From NCBI GenBank assembly GCA_030248215.1, contig JASANG010001006.1, forward strand, positions 186,001-250,000: a DNA stretch of 64,000 nt. Reading direction: 5' to 3'. Positions 1 through 11,326 of this stretch are shown here, piece by piece. The stretch is from Enoplolaimus lenunculus. Lineage: Eukaryota; Nematoda; Enoplea; Enoplida; Thoracostomopsidae. A model generated the notes under the pieces. The model did no database searches, was not told the DNA's origin, and saw only the letters and a program-made list of their open reading frames with translations. Positions within the stretch are counted from its first letter, which is position 1, and each line of letters begins with the position of its first letter. The position numbers and the translations under genes were made by a program.

Positions 1-849
1 CCCACCTGTGGGGGTGAACCAACCGGTGGGGCTCAACCAACCGTTGGGGCAAAACCAACCGTTAGGTGAAACAGCCGTTGAGGTGAAACCAACCGTTGGG
101 GGAGAACGACCGTTGGGGTGATACCAACCGTTGGGGTGAAACCAACCGTTGGGGAAAACCAACCGTTGGGGTGAAACCAACCGTTGGGGTAAAACCAACC
201 GTTGGGGTGAAACCAACCGTTGAGGTGAAACCAACCGTTGGGGAAAACCGACTGTTGGGGTGAAACCAACCGTTGGGGTGAAACCAACCGTTGGGCGAAA
301 CCAACCGTTGGGGCCAAACCAACCGTTGGGGTGAAACCAACCGTTGGGGTGAAACCAACCGTTGGGATGAAACCAACCGTTGGGGCAAAACCAACCGTTG
401 GGGGGAAACCAACCGTTGGGGCAAAACCAACCGTTGGGGTGAAACCAACCGTTGGGGAGAAACCGACTGTTGGGGTGAAACCAACCGTTGGGGTGAAACC
501 AACCGTTGGGGCAAAACCAACCGTTGGGGCAAAACCAACCGTTGGGGTGAAACCAGCCGTTGGGGTGAAACCAACCGTTGGGGTGAAACCAACCGTTGGG
601 GTGAAACCGACTGTTGGGGTGAAACCATCCGTTGGGGTGAAACCAACCGTTGGGGCAAAACCAACCGTTGGGGTGAAACCAACCGTTGGGGTGAAACCAA
701 CCGTTGGGGTGAAACCGACTGTTGGGGTGAAACCAACCGTTGGGGTGAAACCAACCGTTGGGGTGAAACCAACCGTTGGGGTGAAACCAACCGTTGGGGT
801 GAAACCGACTGTTGGGGTGAAACCAACCGTTGGGGTGCAACCAACCGTA
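1..849. repeat. 18-bp minisatellite, about 47 units, cut by the window edge
   Basis: Tandem copies of an 18-bp unit, TGAAACCAACCGTTGGGG, fill this stretch and start at base 1, so the array continues outside the window. The common variant has GACTGTT in place of AACCGTT; it appears near 247, 462, 606, 714 and 804, the last four 8, 6 and 5 units apart. Because 18 is a multiple of three and the unit lacks stops, long open frames exist on both strands (repeating VKPTVG, GETNRW or PQRLVS). These contradict each other and I do not call them genes. The array ends at about 849 in ordinary AT-rich DNA. Confidence 0.97.
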
Positions 850-1365
850 AGCTCTATAAAGTGGTGAAAGTTATAATCGTAAAATTACATAGCTAACGTG
901 TAAAAACTGTTGAACCAAAATGAAAAATTCCGTGCACTTTCTGTAAGGTGTTTTTTGACCGTAACTATTGAAGACCACACTGGTTTGCAAAATCCTTTGG
1001 CACAAATATTCCCTACGTACCAGGATACCAGTGTACAAAATTTAAACGATAACGGTCTGATATTACTTGAGCACCAACATGCGAACTAAACTGAAAATAC
1101 GCGCTTGAGATGCGCGAATCATATATATGAACACTATCGTGTTCATATGATATATTCTGCGAATAAAGAAACGGTATATTATCATTGGGGTAATATGGAA
1201 GGGTCACACTTGGGAACAACTAGAGGGGATATCTTAGTTTAAGGTTGATTGCAATCGCTCGTAGCGAGCGATAAAATTCTTACCTTAGAAAGTTATTCTA
1301 CAGCCTGTAAAACAGTTTTTTTTTCGAGTTTTTCCAGAAATTTTCCGATAAGATATATCTTTGTA
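850..1365. other. Unique AT-rich spacer, no gene seen
   Basis: No coding signal and no clear repeat between the minisatellite and the first D element. A short near-palindrome (GAACACTATCGTGTTC) lies near 1129-1144. Confidence 0.6.
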
Positions 1366-1976
1366 CGGTGTTGACCCGAATAAAGAGGGTGACTGATATT
1401 TATTTGGCTTCTTCAGAGGATACACCCCCTATCGAAATTTATGTTCAAAATTATATATAATCTCGTAATTTTTGTTATAGATATGCTGCAAGTGTTCGAA
1501 ATACAAATAAAAATTGCAATATTTTTGATAGATCCGGTACATTCTTTTAAATTTTTGAAACAACAGTGAATATATGCACGTTAAAAGTGTGTTAGCTCAA
1601 AAATAAATATTCATGAAACTTAAGCACTTCAATATTTGTTTTCCTTTTCCGTTTCCCTTGCTTTGATCACTATCCCTTTTCGTTTCTGTTGCTTTTGCTG
1701 TCCGTTTACACCCTGTTTGGAACTTTATCCGCTTGCGGAGTCATGTTAGGGATACAGACTCTTATTTATTGGAACTCAAAATGGGGAACCCCCTCTTATT
1801 ACCCCCTCCGGCCTATGTTACTTTTAGGGTCGTCCCGGTTTCTGGTGGGTCTGTAATAGAGTAAGCTTTACTTCTAGACTACATTTTTTCTTAGGCTTAG
1901 GCTTAGGAATACGCTTAATCTACTGTTACGGCCGTTAAAGTAACATTGATTCCCGCTCTTATTCGGGTCACTACAG
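1366..1976 (+). mobile_element. Family D inverted-repeat element, copy 1 (with nested B)
   Basis: Starts with TTGACCCGAATAAAGAGGG after a TA and ends ATTCGGGTCACTACAG followed by TA. These ends match the copies at 16444, 21590 and 49500. The interior shares the ATATTTATTTGGC block near the left end and the CAAAATGGGG...CCCCTCTTATTACC block near the right end. A family B element interrupts the right end (1810-1952). The flanking TA on both sides suggests a Tc1/mariner-type TA target duplication; no transposase is encoded. Confidence 0.75.
1810..1952 (+). mobile_element. Family B element nested in D copy 1
   Basis: GGCCTATGTTACTTTTAGGG at the left and a decayed AAAGTAACATTG at the right are the family B inverted ends. 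The body has the family blocks TTTCTGGTGGGTCT, a TTAGGCTTAGG run and CTTAATCTACTGTTACG. It splits the CCCCCTCTTATT terminal block of the D element; the 8 bases each side (CCCCCTCC and CCCGCTCT) look like a decayed 8-bp duplication. The B insertion is therefore younger than the D insertion. Confidence 0.8.
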
Positions 1977-2388
1977 TATTACCTAGTATACGAGCGTGCT
2001 GATGAGGAAAAAATATCTGTCATAGCTCCGTAGATGTTTTGGGTAATTATGAGTTGGTTTTCTTCAAGAATTCGTGCCAATTGGCTGAATGGTTTAATTA
2101 AATTTTAAATTTCTACGCTATTTGCTGGAAATAACTGCTGATTTCAAACACAGTTTTTAGGAAAAACACTAAAGTTTCAGAATTTGTAAATATGCCATAG
2201 ACCAACGTTTAGTATTTTACAAATTCACGGCAGTAAAAAATGTCCATAAATGCTTAGGTTAACAATTACGAGTCGAGGTTAAGCGAGATTTGTACGCGCA
2301 AGTTTTTGCAGCAACAGTAATTTATGAATTTTCAGTGATATACAATGTTTTTCTGCTGATTTTCAAGAATGGATGATGCATAGTTCAA

Positions 2389-2816
2389 CAAGAGTATGCA
2401 ACTTCGTACAATCATTCTGTGTACGAAAGAATGTACCCGGCACGCGTTGCGTTTTTGACCTACCGCCTTAATTTAGAGAGGAGGTACAGCCTGTGCGAAC
2501 CGTTGCACTTTATGTATCGGGCATCGACAACGCTCTGTGGTACATTTTTACCACGCGGAACCCCAAGACATGCTCACTATGGGGTCCATGTAAAGATCAG
2601 AGGCGGAACGTTTTTCTGTGGGACTAGAAGAGAGTAACCTTAGGTTTTAGACTAATTTGTTGCTTGGCTTAGACTTAGGCTTACGCTTAGGCTTAGGAAC
2701 ATGGTCTTTCCTACGCTTAGACTTCGGCTTCGGCTTAGTTTTAGGCTTAGCAATATGCTTATAACACTGTTCCGCACCTGTTCTTTACATTGGCCCACTC
2801 TTGTATCATGTACTCT
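2389..2816 (+). mobile_element. Family R element, copy 1 (with nested A)
   Basis: From CAAGAGTATGCAACTTCG through ATTCTGTGTACGAAAGAATG and GACCTACC, this matches the element after the noc-like gene at 36800-37114. The family A element at 2583 splits it, and the R right end (CACTCTTGTATCATG) resumes after it. This copy has a single CAAGAGT unit at its left end, whereas the 36.5-kb copy has an expanded array. Confidence 0.65.
2583..2795 (+). mobile_element. Family A TTAGGC-type element
   Basis: Left end GGTCCATGTAAAGATCAGAG, right end CTGTTCTTTACATTGGCC (inverted). The body has a stem of ACGTTTTTCTGTGGGACTAG, then AGCTT/GGTTTTAGACTAATTT, then repeated TTAGGC-like hexamers with two AATATGC-like spacers. 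The flanking octamers CACTATGG and CACTCTTG are consistent with a decayed 8-bp target duplication. It is nested in the R element. Confidence 0.85.
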
Positions 2817-3474
2817 TATTAACATTTAACGTTAACTGTTATGGCTTGCAAAATTTGTAAATCGCATACGATAAAATCATAAGTGCAATCGGGCTCATAA
2901 ACGTATACTGCAAGCATTAAGGAATAGTGTCAAAAATGCAAAACGTTTTTCGTGTCTTGAAACAAGCGTCTATATTGATGAGGAAATAGCGTTTTCACAA
3001 ACGTTTAAAAGCGTTTAGCGTTTCGGTACGCTAGCTATTTAGTTTAGTTTCTCATCGTGCAAAAAAGCGTTTTGAAAGATGCTGTTTGAACAGCGAAAAT
3101 CGATAAATATAGTTTTGACATGATATATGACGTAAAGCACAGGATAAAAATTTTAATATATTTGTGTCGTTAACACGTATTTTAAACCCGATTGTGTATT
3201 GCAGCTATCATACCAGCTGATATGCTGTAACCTACCAACCAGATCCGAAATTAATACCAATTTGAAAAAAATGGGCTTTGGTTCGTTTGTCGACTTAAAA
3301 CCATTTCCAATATTTGTGTTAGCAGTTGTCGCGTTATATCGACAGTGTTTCGTGTTTTTGATTTGGGCGAACTCGTATAATTTTTTTGGTCAATTAGCCA
3401 AGGTTTCAAGATAAAAGACTTAATCTAGGGTGGGGGCATCCAGACTTGCTAGCGAGAAGCCAGATGCCGTGTAA

Positions 3475-3555
3475 AACTTCGGCGGTTTTTGTTTCAACCG
3501 GTTAAGCTGGAGGGACCTTTAGGGGTGGGCCTCCCAAATGGGGGGTTTGAGGGGT
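3475..3555 (+). repeat. Dispersed repeat Q, copy 1
   Basis: The block GTTTTTGTTTCAACCGGTTA followed by GGGACCTTTAGGGGTGGGCC...CCCAAATGG is closely matched at 30327-30405. I cannot see element ends. It may be the end of a longer element whose ATG-like upstream part also resembles 6120-6160 and 14045-14090 (GAGAAGCCAAACGC). Confidence 0.6.
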
Positions 3556-3581
3556 AGCTGTTCCGGCCATATAGATAGATA

Positions 3582-3998
3582 TGCCAATGTTGCTTTAAGG
3601 GACGCAACAGTAGATTAAGCGTCTTCCTAAACTTACGCCTAAGCCTAAGCGTTGAAAGAATGTGTTCCTAAGCCTATGACTAAGCCTCACAGCAAAAAAT
3701 TGTGAGTCAAATTGACTCTCTCCGAAATAGGCTGTTTACGGACTACACAAACTGAGTCAAAATTCGACTCCGCCAGAGTCAAATTCGACCAAGTGATTCG
3801 CTCGGTGAGTCGAATTTGACTCTGGCGGAGTCAAATTTTGACTGTTTGTGTAGTCCGGAAAAGTCTATTTCGGAAAGAGTCAATTTGACTCACTATTTTT
3901 TGCTGTATAAGCCTAAGCAAAAAATACAGCCTATAATCGAAACTTACTCTTTTATATACCCACCAGAAACCTAGACGCCCCTTAAATTAACATGGGCC
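3582..3998 (-). mobile_element. Family B element with nested palindromic E
   Basis: Reverse orientation: GCCAATGTTGCTTTAAGGGA at the left and GACGCCCCTTAAATTAACAT then GGGCC at the right. Octamers GATAGATA and GATAAATA flank it (7 of 8 match). The family body (CCTAAGCCTAAGCGTTG, AAAAATACAGCC) is split by the E element at 3688. Confidence 0.85.
3688..3906. mobile_element. Family E palindromic element, copy 1
   Basis: CACAGCAAAAAATTGTGAGT at one end and its inverse ACTCACTATTTTTTGCTGT at the other. The arms stay complementary inward (GACTCTCTCCGAAATAGGC pairs with GCCTATTTC-like sequence; CAAACTGAGTCAAAATTCGA with its inverse) so nearly the whole element could fold as one hairpin. It sits inside the older B element. 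Close relatives are at 12855 and 63273. Confidence 0.85.
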
Positions 3999-3999
3999 G

Positions 4000-5580
4000 A
4001 TAAATAGATACACATATACATATAATATATCTTAGTACTCAGTTACAAGTCATTGCTTAAAAACAAGGTAAACTAAATGCCGATGTTTGATCCTTCATGA
4101 CTTCCTAAAGACAATTATTAAATTTTAATATTAAGTTGAGGAAAAAATTCAACAACAGCGACAAAGTTTAGGTGTATTTTAGCTGCGCTTTCAGTGATAT
4201 AAATTGCCTAATACTTATAATATGAAAAGTTTGTTGCTTAGCATATGCATGCAAACTGTGACAACGGCGAGAAATGATCGTCCAATACGGGCGTAGCAGG
4301 GATTTTGGTTTTAGTGAGGCCTGCACCAATTACTTAGCTACGTATGGCTTCGTTTTTGAAGCTGTTTCCACTAACATTTAGTTACAAAGCTAAATACACC
4401 AGAGTTATTGGAGGGGGCATGGCCCCTTAGCCCCCCTATCACTACGTAGTTTTAGCAAAAAGCAAGGCGTTATCCTTACATTACGAGACATACATTGTAT
4501 ATAACAAAGGCGGATATTAGGGTTATATACGGGTCATAAATGTTCTGGTGAGATAAGATAAAATTTGACCATTTACACCAAGCTGAGTATTCAGAAATAG
4601 GGTGAAAGAAGTGTAGACCCAAGAAATGAAACGTTGTAACTCCCCTGTGAAGAAAATATAATTGTCATTGATACAAAAAGTAATAAATTAGCGTTAATTA
4701 GGCGATACGGGTAGTCTAGAAAACGATGTGTTAGAAACTGGGCCAGTATTCTCAAAAGTGTATCGCACACGTATTGCACGCGATGATATTTAATCATACA
4801 ACGGTAGAAATACGCATTTTGCACGGTAATCCACGATTCCAACAGCTATAAAACTAGGTTCGTCCCGGCTTCGGCACTCGTCATAACAGAATAAAAGGGC
4901 GACAAAATTTCAGGAGGGGGTATGCTAAGATCTGATATGGCGCCAAATTCTCCTAAAGTTGCCCGATTCTTCGTGCGAGATTTTCTAATTTAGGTTCTCG
5001 TACAAGGAACACTGCAATTACCGTTTGCGCTGTGCAGTCGAGTAACCCCTATTTGGAACACTGCATGCCTTTTCACTATTATATACCACGCGGTTTGAAC
5101 CGTAGGGAATTTCTGGACCCAGAACTGACTTGAACTATGACGACAAATGGTTCAACACCTGACCTGAATGGCCATTTCAAGGCAAGCAGATTGCATCGTT
5201 TTAATGGCGGTACTGGTCCGGTCCCAGATGGCGTGTTATGCAGTACGGCCCGCGGTCTAAACCGCGCCCGCTCCAGTTTTTTACGACCCGGCTTACATCA
5301 CTAATGTTAGTATAGTGTCTTTCCAGAAGGCACGCTGACATAAATATAACCTTGAAACTTTAGTATTTCGATATATCGAAAATGACAAAATCTGACAGCA
5401 CAGAATGAGAAAACATATCAAAAACGAAAAATAACAGTCATGTGCAGAGCGAGAAGGCGTTTAGGAAACAACTGTTTTTTGTGATTTTTATCAATGAAAT
5501 TTTGTTTTTCAGTTAGTAATGCAAGAAATCCCTTTTCGAATACTTGCGAAATGTTAGGGGTTAATCTAGAAATAGATGGT
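4000..5580. other. Gene-free stretch without clear elements
   Basis: No coding exon seen. A phrase like GGGCGTAGCAGGGATTTTGG near 4289 and GGGGGCATGGCCCCTTAGCC near 4414 resemble worn family F (hAT-like) ends. The rest is unassigned AT-rich DNA. Confidence 0.4.
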
Positions 5581-5594
5581 GTCTAAGCCGCCTT

Positions 5595-5705
5595 ATATAT
5601 AAGTAAATAAATAAATAAATATATATAAGTAAATAAATATATATCTGAATATATAATATATATTATATATTTATACATAAACACATATAGATATATATTA
5701 GGCGG
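5595..5705. repeat. AT-rich simple sequence
   Basis: Runs of TATATAAGTAAATAAATAAA and TATATATT units, partly palindromic. The flanking phrases (TAAGCCGCC at 5585 and TAGGCGGCC at 5699) are inverse, so this may be the loop of a small palindrome. Confidence 0.7.
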
Positions 5706-6518
5706 CCTTAGGCACGATATATTTCACGGATGCAAAAATGCAACTTTACTACGCACTATTAACAAAAAATTTTGGTTTTGATCACTGTTACGAATGCGTA
5801 GGCCAACGTGGCACACGTTACATTAACCGTTGGTGTTCCTTCAATCCAAAATCCTGGCTTCACCTATGTTAGCAGTTGAAAAAAGTCCAATTTAATCTAT
5901 ATTTGACTTACAAATTTTTACTCAGATATTAAAAAACCCAACTAAATTTGTGACATGACTTAGCCAGCAAAACGTTGTTACTTTTACAAAATTATCAGGT
6001 TGACAAAAAAACTATAATTGTTAGCATTTCCTTTTTGTTTACTACTCTATGTAGAGGAGTAGTGGCTGAGGTTATAGAAGTTTTTGAAAATGGGAGACCG
6101 AACGAAATATAATAGTGTCAATAACTCACGAGTGAAGCGATCGAGAAGCCAAACGCCATTTTATCGCTAAAGGTTAATACAAAATATTTGTCTTGACGCC
6201 AGTTAGAGGGCCTCGGGCGGGGTATCCTCCATTGAATCGGCCAGTGTAGAGGTGCAGTATACTGCATCGATTAACACTGTACAACGACCTCTATGCGTCG
6301 TGTTAAAGCGGTAACTACTGCATGATATTAACAAAAAATTTAAGCAAAAAACTACAAGTAATAGATACAAAAGCGTTTTGCACCACAAATTAGCATGTTT
6401 GTTTGGTTAAAAAGTTAAGTTTACTCTTGAAAATCAGCTATTTTCAATCCGGAGTGGCATGCAAGTGCAAAAATATGTAATATATATACACATACATTAT
6501 ATGTTATATATAAATATA

Positions 6519-6645
6519 TCAGGGTGCGACCGGATACCGATAAATGACGGAGTATGAGCTGGATAATATAATACCCGGCCGGAGCCGGAGCCGGATAATT
6601 TACTATAGGGCAGGAGCCGGAGCCGTAGGCGGATACTGAATTAAA
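6519..6645 (+). mobile_element. Family N fragment, GGAGCC-rich end
   Basis: CAGGGTGCGACCGGATACCG followed by CCGGCCGGAGCCGGAGCCGG is the left end of the N family (compare 11327 and 13563). No matching right end is close by, so it is probably a solo end. Confidence 0.6.
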
Positions 6646-7309
6646 ATCAAATACTAGATTGTATTCAAATATCAGAACGTAGCTAACTATTCTTCCTTCA
6701 GTGGCTTAAAGTACAGAAATTGTGTTTATACTTATCAAAGCGTACCACCGCACACCGATGTATTTTAACACTTTAACAACGGTACTATTCCACTATTCTA
6801 CGTTTTTATAGTGTTGCGTTCAGTTGCAATACTTGTTTGGCCCATCTTTTATAAGAGCATCCAGTTTTGCGTAGGTAGCAAGGTGAGCTGGCTATAAGTC
6901 TGAGCCTAAAGTTTGTAAAAACGTGTACAAAAGCCGACATATAATGTTTAGGAGTATGTTTTTACTTCCTGCTCAACTGGTTGTTTTTCGCGTCAAAATT
7001 TTGTACATGTTTCAAAACTGAAATGTTAACTTATCAGTAAACTGTAGGCGACTTAAAAAGACAATTAAATTCAACGCCTTAGCAGACTGGGATGTCCCCT
7101 CCGAAATTTCCAGGGGGCTTTGCGAGGATCAAAAATTCGTAATACCACAAGAGTATAATCACGAAATGTGACACATCGTTGCACTCCAAACAGATTCGCA
7201 TACAGCGAACATTGCTAAGATGTCCAATAAAATTTTAGATGGGGCAGACAAAGATTTAAGATCACTTGTATGAGCGAGGTTGAAACTTTTCTAAACGAAG
7301 ACGGTTGAG

Positions 7310-7560
7310 CTCGCCTGGACCCCTTCCTGAAACGGGCCTGACTTCGAAATATTAGCATAAACCATCACAATGTCTGTGCCATTTCCTGTTATACTCCTCC
7401 TGATTTCGATAGTCTGCTGGTGCCCCCCCCCAAATTGAGTCGGTCTAAAAATAAACAATCTTGAGTTGCAATTGTAGGTTCGCCCGAAAAGATTTCGGTC
7501 CCCGACAAACATAAATTTCTGCGGACGGCCCTGCAGATGGGTACTAAAAATTTGCAAATA
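7310..7560 (-). repeat. Dispersed repeat G, copy 1
   Basis: The block around 7425-7540 (AGTCGGTCTAAAAATAAACA then CAATCTTGAG, CAATTGTAGG, ATAAATTTCTGCGGACGGCC) is matched at 18700-18810. A 122-codon frame on the minus strand lies across it, but it is repeat-derived and matches no protein family I know. Confidence 0.55.
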
Positions 7561-8430
7561 CCCTTTGCCTGGTGAGGAAGTGAATACTATCGTATTGAAA
7601 CCTTGTGATACCCCAGAAGCGGCATCAGACGAAGAATAGAAGGTCTCGCATTCTATCAAATATACTCTTAGTAAATATCAATAGTCTGTTCATGTTATTA
7701 AAAACTATATACCCTGGCAATAAAGGTTTTGGCTAAATTATTAAAGTTGTTCATTATTCAGTCAATTATCACCAGCCCTCATTTCATAAGAAAATAACAT
7801 ATAAAAACATAAATATACAAAATTAACAAATGAAATACAATCAATACTTTCACTCTTAAACGAAAAATAGTACGAAAACTTTCTAACGTTTGTCAAATCT
7901 GTAATGTTTATTCAAAAAAATGCAAAAAACAAACCAATTTCCTACGAAACAAATTGAGCGAATTCTTGAAACGAAAAGATACCACGAAATACTGCGTGCA
8001 TGCGAGAGATATATACTGCAAAGTTGCATATTACATTTATTGCAAAATCGCATTTTCGCAATAAACAAGAATACTCTCTCCCATGTGTGTTTGATTCATC
8101 CCGACTTGATATAATGAACTAATTCTGTCCGTTTTCGTTTATTATATAAATATTTTTTATTTTTTTCTCATTTTTTCATATTTCTCACACTGGAGGAAAT
8201 CAATAAAAATTATTATGAACGCCGAAATCGATTCTAGTGCTGCAAAAAAGTGACTCGCGAACACTCTTCCGATGTAGGTTTAGACTTGCGCTGTTAGCCT
8301 TAGGTTTCAGGTAACGTTGCGGAAATGGTTTACTTAAGCATAAGCATAAAACTTTCGTATACAAGTCTGTACTCATGCCTGAGCCTAAACCTAATTCCTA
8401 ACATTTAAATGAGAAAAATGTGATATTAAA

Positions 8431-8634
8431 ACAGATACAGAAGTTCGGAACAGTATTATGAGCATATTTCTAAGCCGAAGCCTATGCCTAATCTAAGCCT
8501 ACGCGCAAGCATGAGCATATTCCTAAGCCTAAGCCTTAGCCTAAGGCTAAGCCAAGGAAAAAATTAGTCTAAATCTTAAGCTTACTCTATTCAAGTCCCA
8601 GAGAAAAACTATTTCCCCTGATCTTTACATGGGA
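8431..8634 (-). mobile_element. Family A element, reverse orientation, decayed ends
   Basis: CAGAAGTTCGGAACAGTATT...GAGCATATTCCTAAGCCTAA...AAAATTAGTCTAAATCTTAA then CCCCTGATCTTTACATGGGA. The right end is good; the left has lost the GGCCAATG bases. TTAGGC-like hexamers appear as CCTAAG on this strand. Confidence 0.75.
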
Positions 8635-8747
8635 CAAACAAACTAAAGTGCTTTGATTTCGAAATCTATGACAAATTTTTAATGCTAAATTTGTCAAAAT
8701 TTCAACAACATGTATAGAAAGTTTGTTATGATATTTATATAAATTGC

Positions 8748-8864
8748 GGCCAATATATAGAACAAGACCGTATTATTAACACAAGTATAAGCATATTCTT
8801 ATACCTAAAGTTACGCTATCATAGTCCCGCAGAAAAACGTTCCGCCCTGATCTGTACATGAGCC
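8748..8864 (-). mobile_element. Short family A/C element
   Basis: GGCCAATATATAGAACAAGA at the left (C-type) and CGTTCCGCCCTGATCTGTAC then ATGAGCCC at the right (A-type). Only 117 bp, with most of the TTAGGC interior lost. Confidence 0.7.
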
Positions 8865-9232
8865 CAAATTGCAAGGAACCGAAACACGACTAAATTAATT
8901 GGGCTTCAACCCAAAAACGGTAAATCGTTAAACCTAACAGAAAAGCCTTGCCTTCCTTTTAACAAGTAAATACGCTGGTTTCCGACTCTGGTTCTAGAAT
9001 TCGTCAAATCTTTCACCTTCTTCCTCCCAATGGAATAGATTTTCTCGTTTTTGCAGTATACAGGAAACTGGATCGAAACTATCAGTTTACGAAACATTTA
9101 AACTCGCTTTTTTTCGCAAAATCTCAATCAAAGATTGTATTGTGATGCTGTTAAGATTAACACATTAATGTGTAAAGTTGATGTAATTCAAATTGTTATT
9201 TTTGCAAATTAATATTTCTTTTGGCTAAAGCT

Positions 9233-9523
9233 TAGGTTTAGGAAAAACCAAACAACTTAACGACGTATTGCAGATATTGGCTAAAATTAACTAATCATCA
9301 TTTTTACTACCTATTGGCCCATGTATAGAACAGGGCCGGAACAGTAGTATAAGCATATTCCTAAGCGTAAGCCTAAGCTAAGATTAGTCTAAAGCTTAAA
9401 CAGACTCTATTATAGCCCCTTCGGAAAACGATCCGGCCCTGTTCTATACATGGGCCACCTAATTTCGCCTCACCTCTGGCTCCGGCTCCGGCTCCGGAAT
9501 TTTTCACCTCCGGTTGCACCCTA
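9233..9523 (+). mobile_element. Family N element, left-truncated, with nested C
   Basis: AACCAAACAACTTAACGACG...TTTTTACTACC, then after the nested element CACCTCTGGCTCCGGCTCCG and CACCTCCGGTTGCACCCTAA. It matches the reverse complement of 13563-13932 closely up to the GGAGCC end. The family C insertion at 9316 is younger. Confidence 0.7.
9316..9456 (-). mobile_element. Family C TTAGGC-type element, well preserved
   Basis: GGCCCATGTATAGAACAGGG at the left is nearly perfectly inverted at the right (GGCCCTGTTCTATACATGGGC starts near 9435). It is flanked by ACCTATT and ACCTAATT, a near 8-bp duplication. At 141 bp this is the compact form of the family, and the well-matched ends suggest a recent insertion. 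Confidence 0.9.
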
Positions 9524-9529
9524 ATGTCC

Positions 9530-10280
9530 ATAGATGCGCATAAAATTAACATATTAATGCGTAAAAATCAAATAAATTGTTTATTTTTCCCATTAATCTT
9601 TTAAATGTTGTGGATCCAATTTGTGCGTATATTTCATGTGCACTACAATAAAAATTAACTACATTCAAATAGCTCGATCGCTATTTCGCTACCGCATCTA
9701 TGTTGTTTCTACAAAACGTTTGTATCTTCAAAAGAAAAACTTTTCTTGCAAGCGACAGCTGAAGTTCTATTTTCGGCTCATAACCAGTAAAAACTCCAGT
9801 TAACTGCAAATTTTAGCGTTTTTTCCTACTGACTAAAATTACGAAAAAATTGTTAAAAGTTTTTGAAATTAGTGAAATTGTCATGTATTTACTGAAAGTA
9901 GTCACGTATTGAGTACTGTTTATATTCGAACTGTTAACATCGACTATCATATTGTATTATCATCATCACAATATGAGTTACACAAACAGTCCCCTCAACA
10001 AGGAATCCTCAGGATGCCGTACTAGAAGGTTTCCAGACGAGACGAAGAAACTATTTATGCACTTGAAGAAATTTTGTGCCTGGGGGTAAAATATTTATAT
10101 GGGATGGGGGCGTCACCCTCGGATCCTCCAGTTGCGGCCTGTACACATATTTGTTAACAAGAGGCTGCAGGATGTGTGTGTATAAACGGAAACCATAATC
10201 GAAAAAACTATTTAAGTATCTGCTAGTTTGACTTAAAATCAGTGCGAACCGCTTACTCCTTTAATAAATTTACAAGAAGT
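9530..10280. other. Unassigned AT-rich spacer
   Basis: No gene, tRNA or intact element seen. Confidence 0.5.
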
Positions 10281-10283
10281 TTA

Positions 10284-10494
10284 AGCCAATGTAAAGAACA
10301 GTGGCGGAACTGTATTATTAGCTTATTCCTAAACCTAAGGCTATGCCTAAGCCTAAGCCTAAGCGTAAGAATGAGTTTATTCCTAAACCTAAAGCCTAAG
10401 CTTAAGCCAAGCAAAGAAAATTAGTCTACAGCTTAAGCTTGTTCTATTCTAGTCCCACAGAAAAACGTTGCGTCCCTGATTTTTACATGGACCA
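10284..10494 (-). mobile_element. Family A element, reverse orientation
   Basis: GCCAATGTAAAGAACAGTGG at the left, CCCTGATTTTTACATGGACC at the right, with CCTAAGCCTAAGCCTAAGCG and GAATGAGTTTATTCCTAAAC between. It is full length for the family, about 210 bp. Confidence 0.88.
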
Positions 10495-10750
10495 AAGTTA
10501 GGAAGGCGAGAAAAGCTAGAACGTAGCCCCTGAACCAGAGTCAAGACATTGGAGGATTTTGCTTCCCTAACACCTTGACCAGGTTATAGGTGTGCTGCAA
10601 CGTATATCCTTGTGATTAACGACGTGAGTACTGCCACGGTGTCGCGCTGTATGCAAAATCTGTGTCACGAAATCAGCGTATCAACGAACTAAGAACATCC
10701 GTTCAGTTTCCGTGGAGGAAATGGTAACCGTATCAGCCAACGTTACTCTG

Positions 10751-10968
10751 CGACGCATAACAGTAATATAAGGATATTCCTTAGGCAAAACCTAAGCCTA
10801 TGCCTCAGTCTCTTAGTAAACCTAAACCTATGCCTCAATCGCTAAGTAAACATAAGCCTATTACTAAGATGTGGACTTATCCTAAGCCTAAAAAACAGCC
10901 TAAAGCTTAAGCGTATTCTATTTCAGTTCTACGGAAGAACGGTACGTCACTCAAAGTAAACTTCGACC
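10751..10968 (-). mobile_element. Degenerate TTAGGC-type element
   Basis: GACGCATAACAGTAATATAA...CCTAAGCCTATGCCTCAGTC, repeated, then CAGCCTAAAGCTTAAGCGTA and ACGGAAGAACGGTACGTC. The order of blocks is that of family A or C, but both GGCC ends are gone. A 50-bp internal block (CCTATGCCTCA...TAAGTAAAC) is duplicated in tandem. Confidence 0.6.
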
Positions 10969-11049
10969 ATCACATTTAAGAAAAAACTTGAATTGTGTAC
11001 TTAGGTACGAACGAAAACTTTCTGTTCATAATGCAGAAATCTAAAATAT

Positions 11050-11206
11050 CAGGCCCGTAGCAAGTTCACAGGGGGCTAAAAAATTTTCAGGTGAGGCATA
11101 CCAGGGTTTTCGTTGAACTATAAGCAAGATTGAAAATTTTCTAGGGGGGCCAAAATTTTTCCAGGGGGGCTGAGCTCCCCTGCCCCCCCCCTTTGTTACG
11201 GGCCCG
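11050..11206 (+). mobile_element. Family F hAT-like element
   Basis: CAGGCCCGTAGCAAGTTCAC at the left and CTTTGTTACGGGCCCG at the right. The interior has AAAAATTTTCAG, CATACCAGGGTTTTCG, TTGAAAATTTTCTAGGGG and a C-rich right arm. TAAAATAT and TAAAAATA flank it. The perfect duplication of the relative at 56286 supports an 8-bp, hAT-type insertion. Confidence 0.8.
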
Positions 11207-11326
11207 TAAAAATATGCGACAAATTTTGTTAATATTCGAACCAAGAACGGTGTTACTCGAATATATTTACCTATCATTGTGTTGGTTGGACAACATAAAA
11301 TTTTTTCTCATCTTCTCCGTAAAACG

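Noticed and set aside
33-896. Long open frames in the 18-bp minisatellite on both strands
   Set aside because: The unit length is a multiple of three and lacks stops, so open frames are automatic; overlapping frames on both strands cannot all be real and none resembles a known protein.
7291-7659. 122-codon frame on the minus strand
   Set aside because: It overlaps dispersed repeat G, which recurs at 18655 without that frame.
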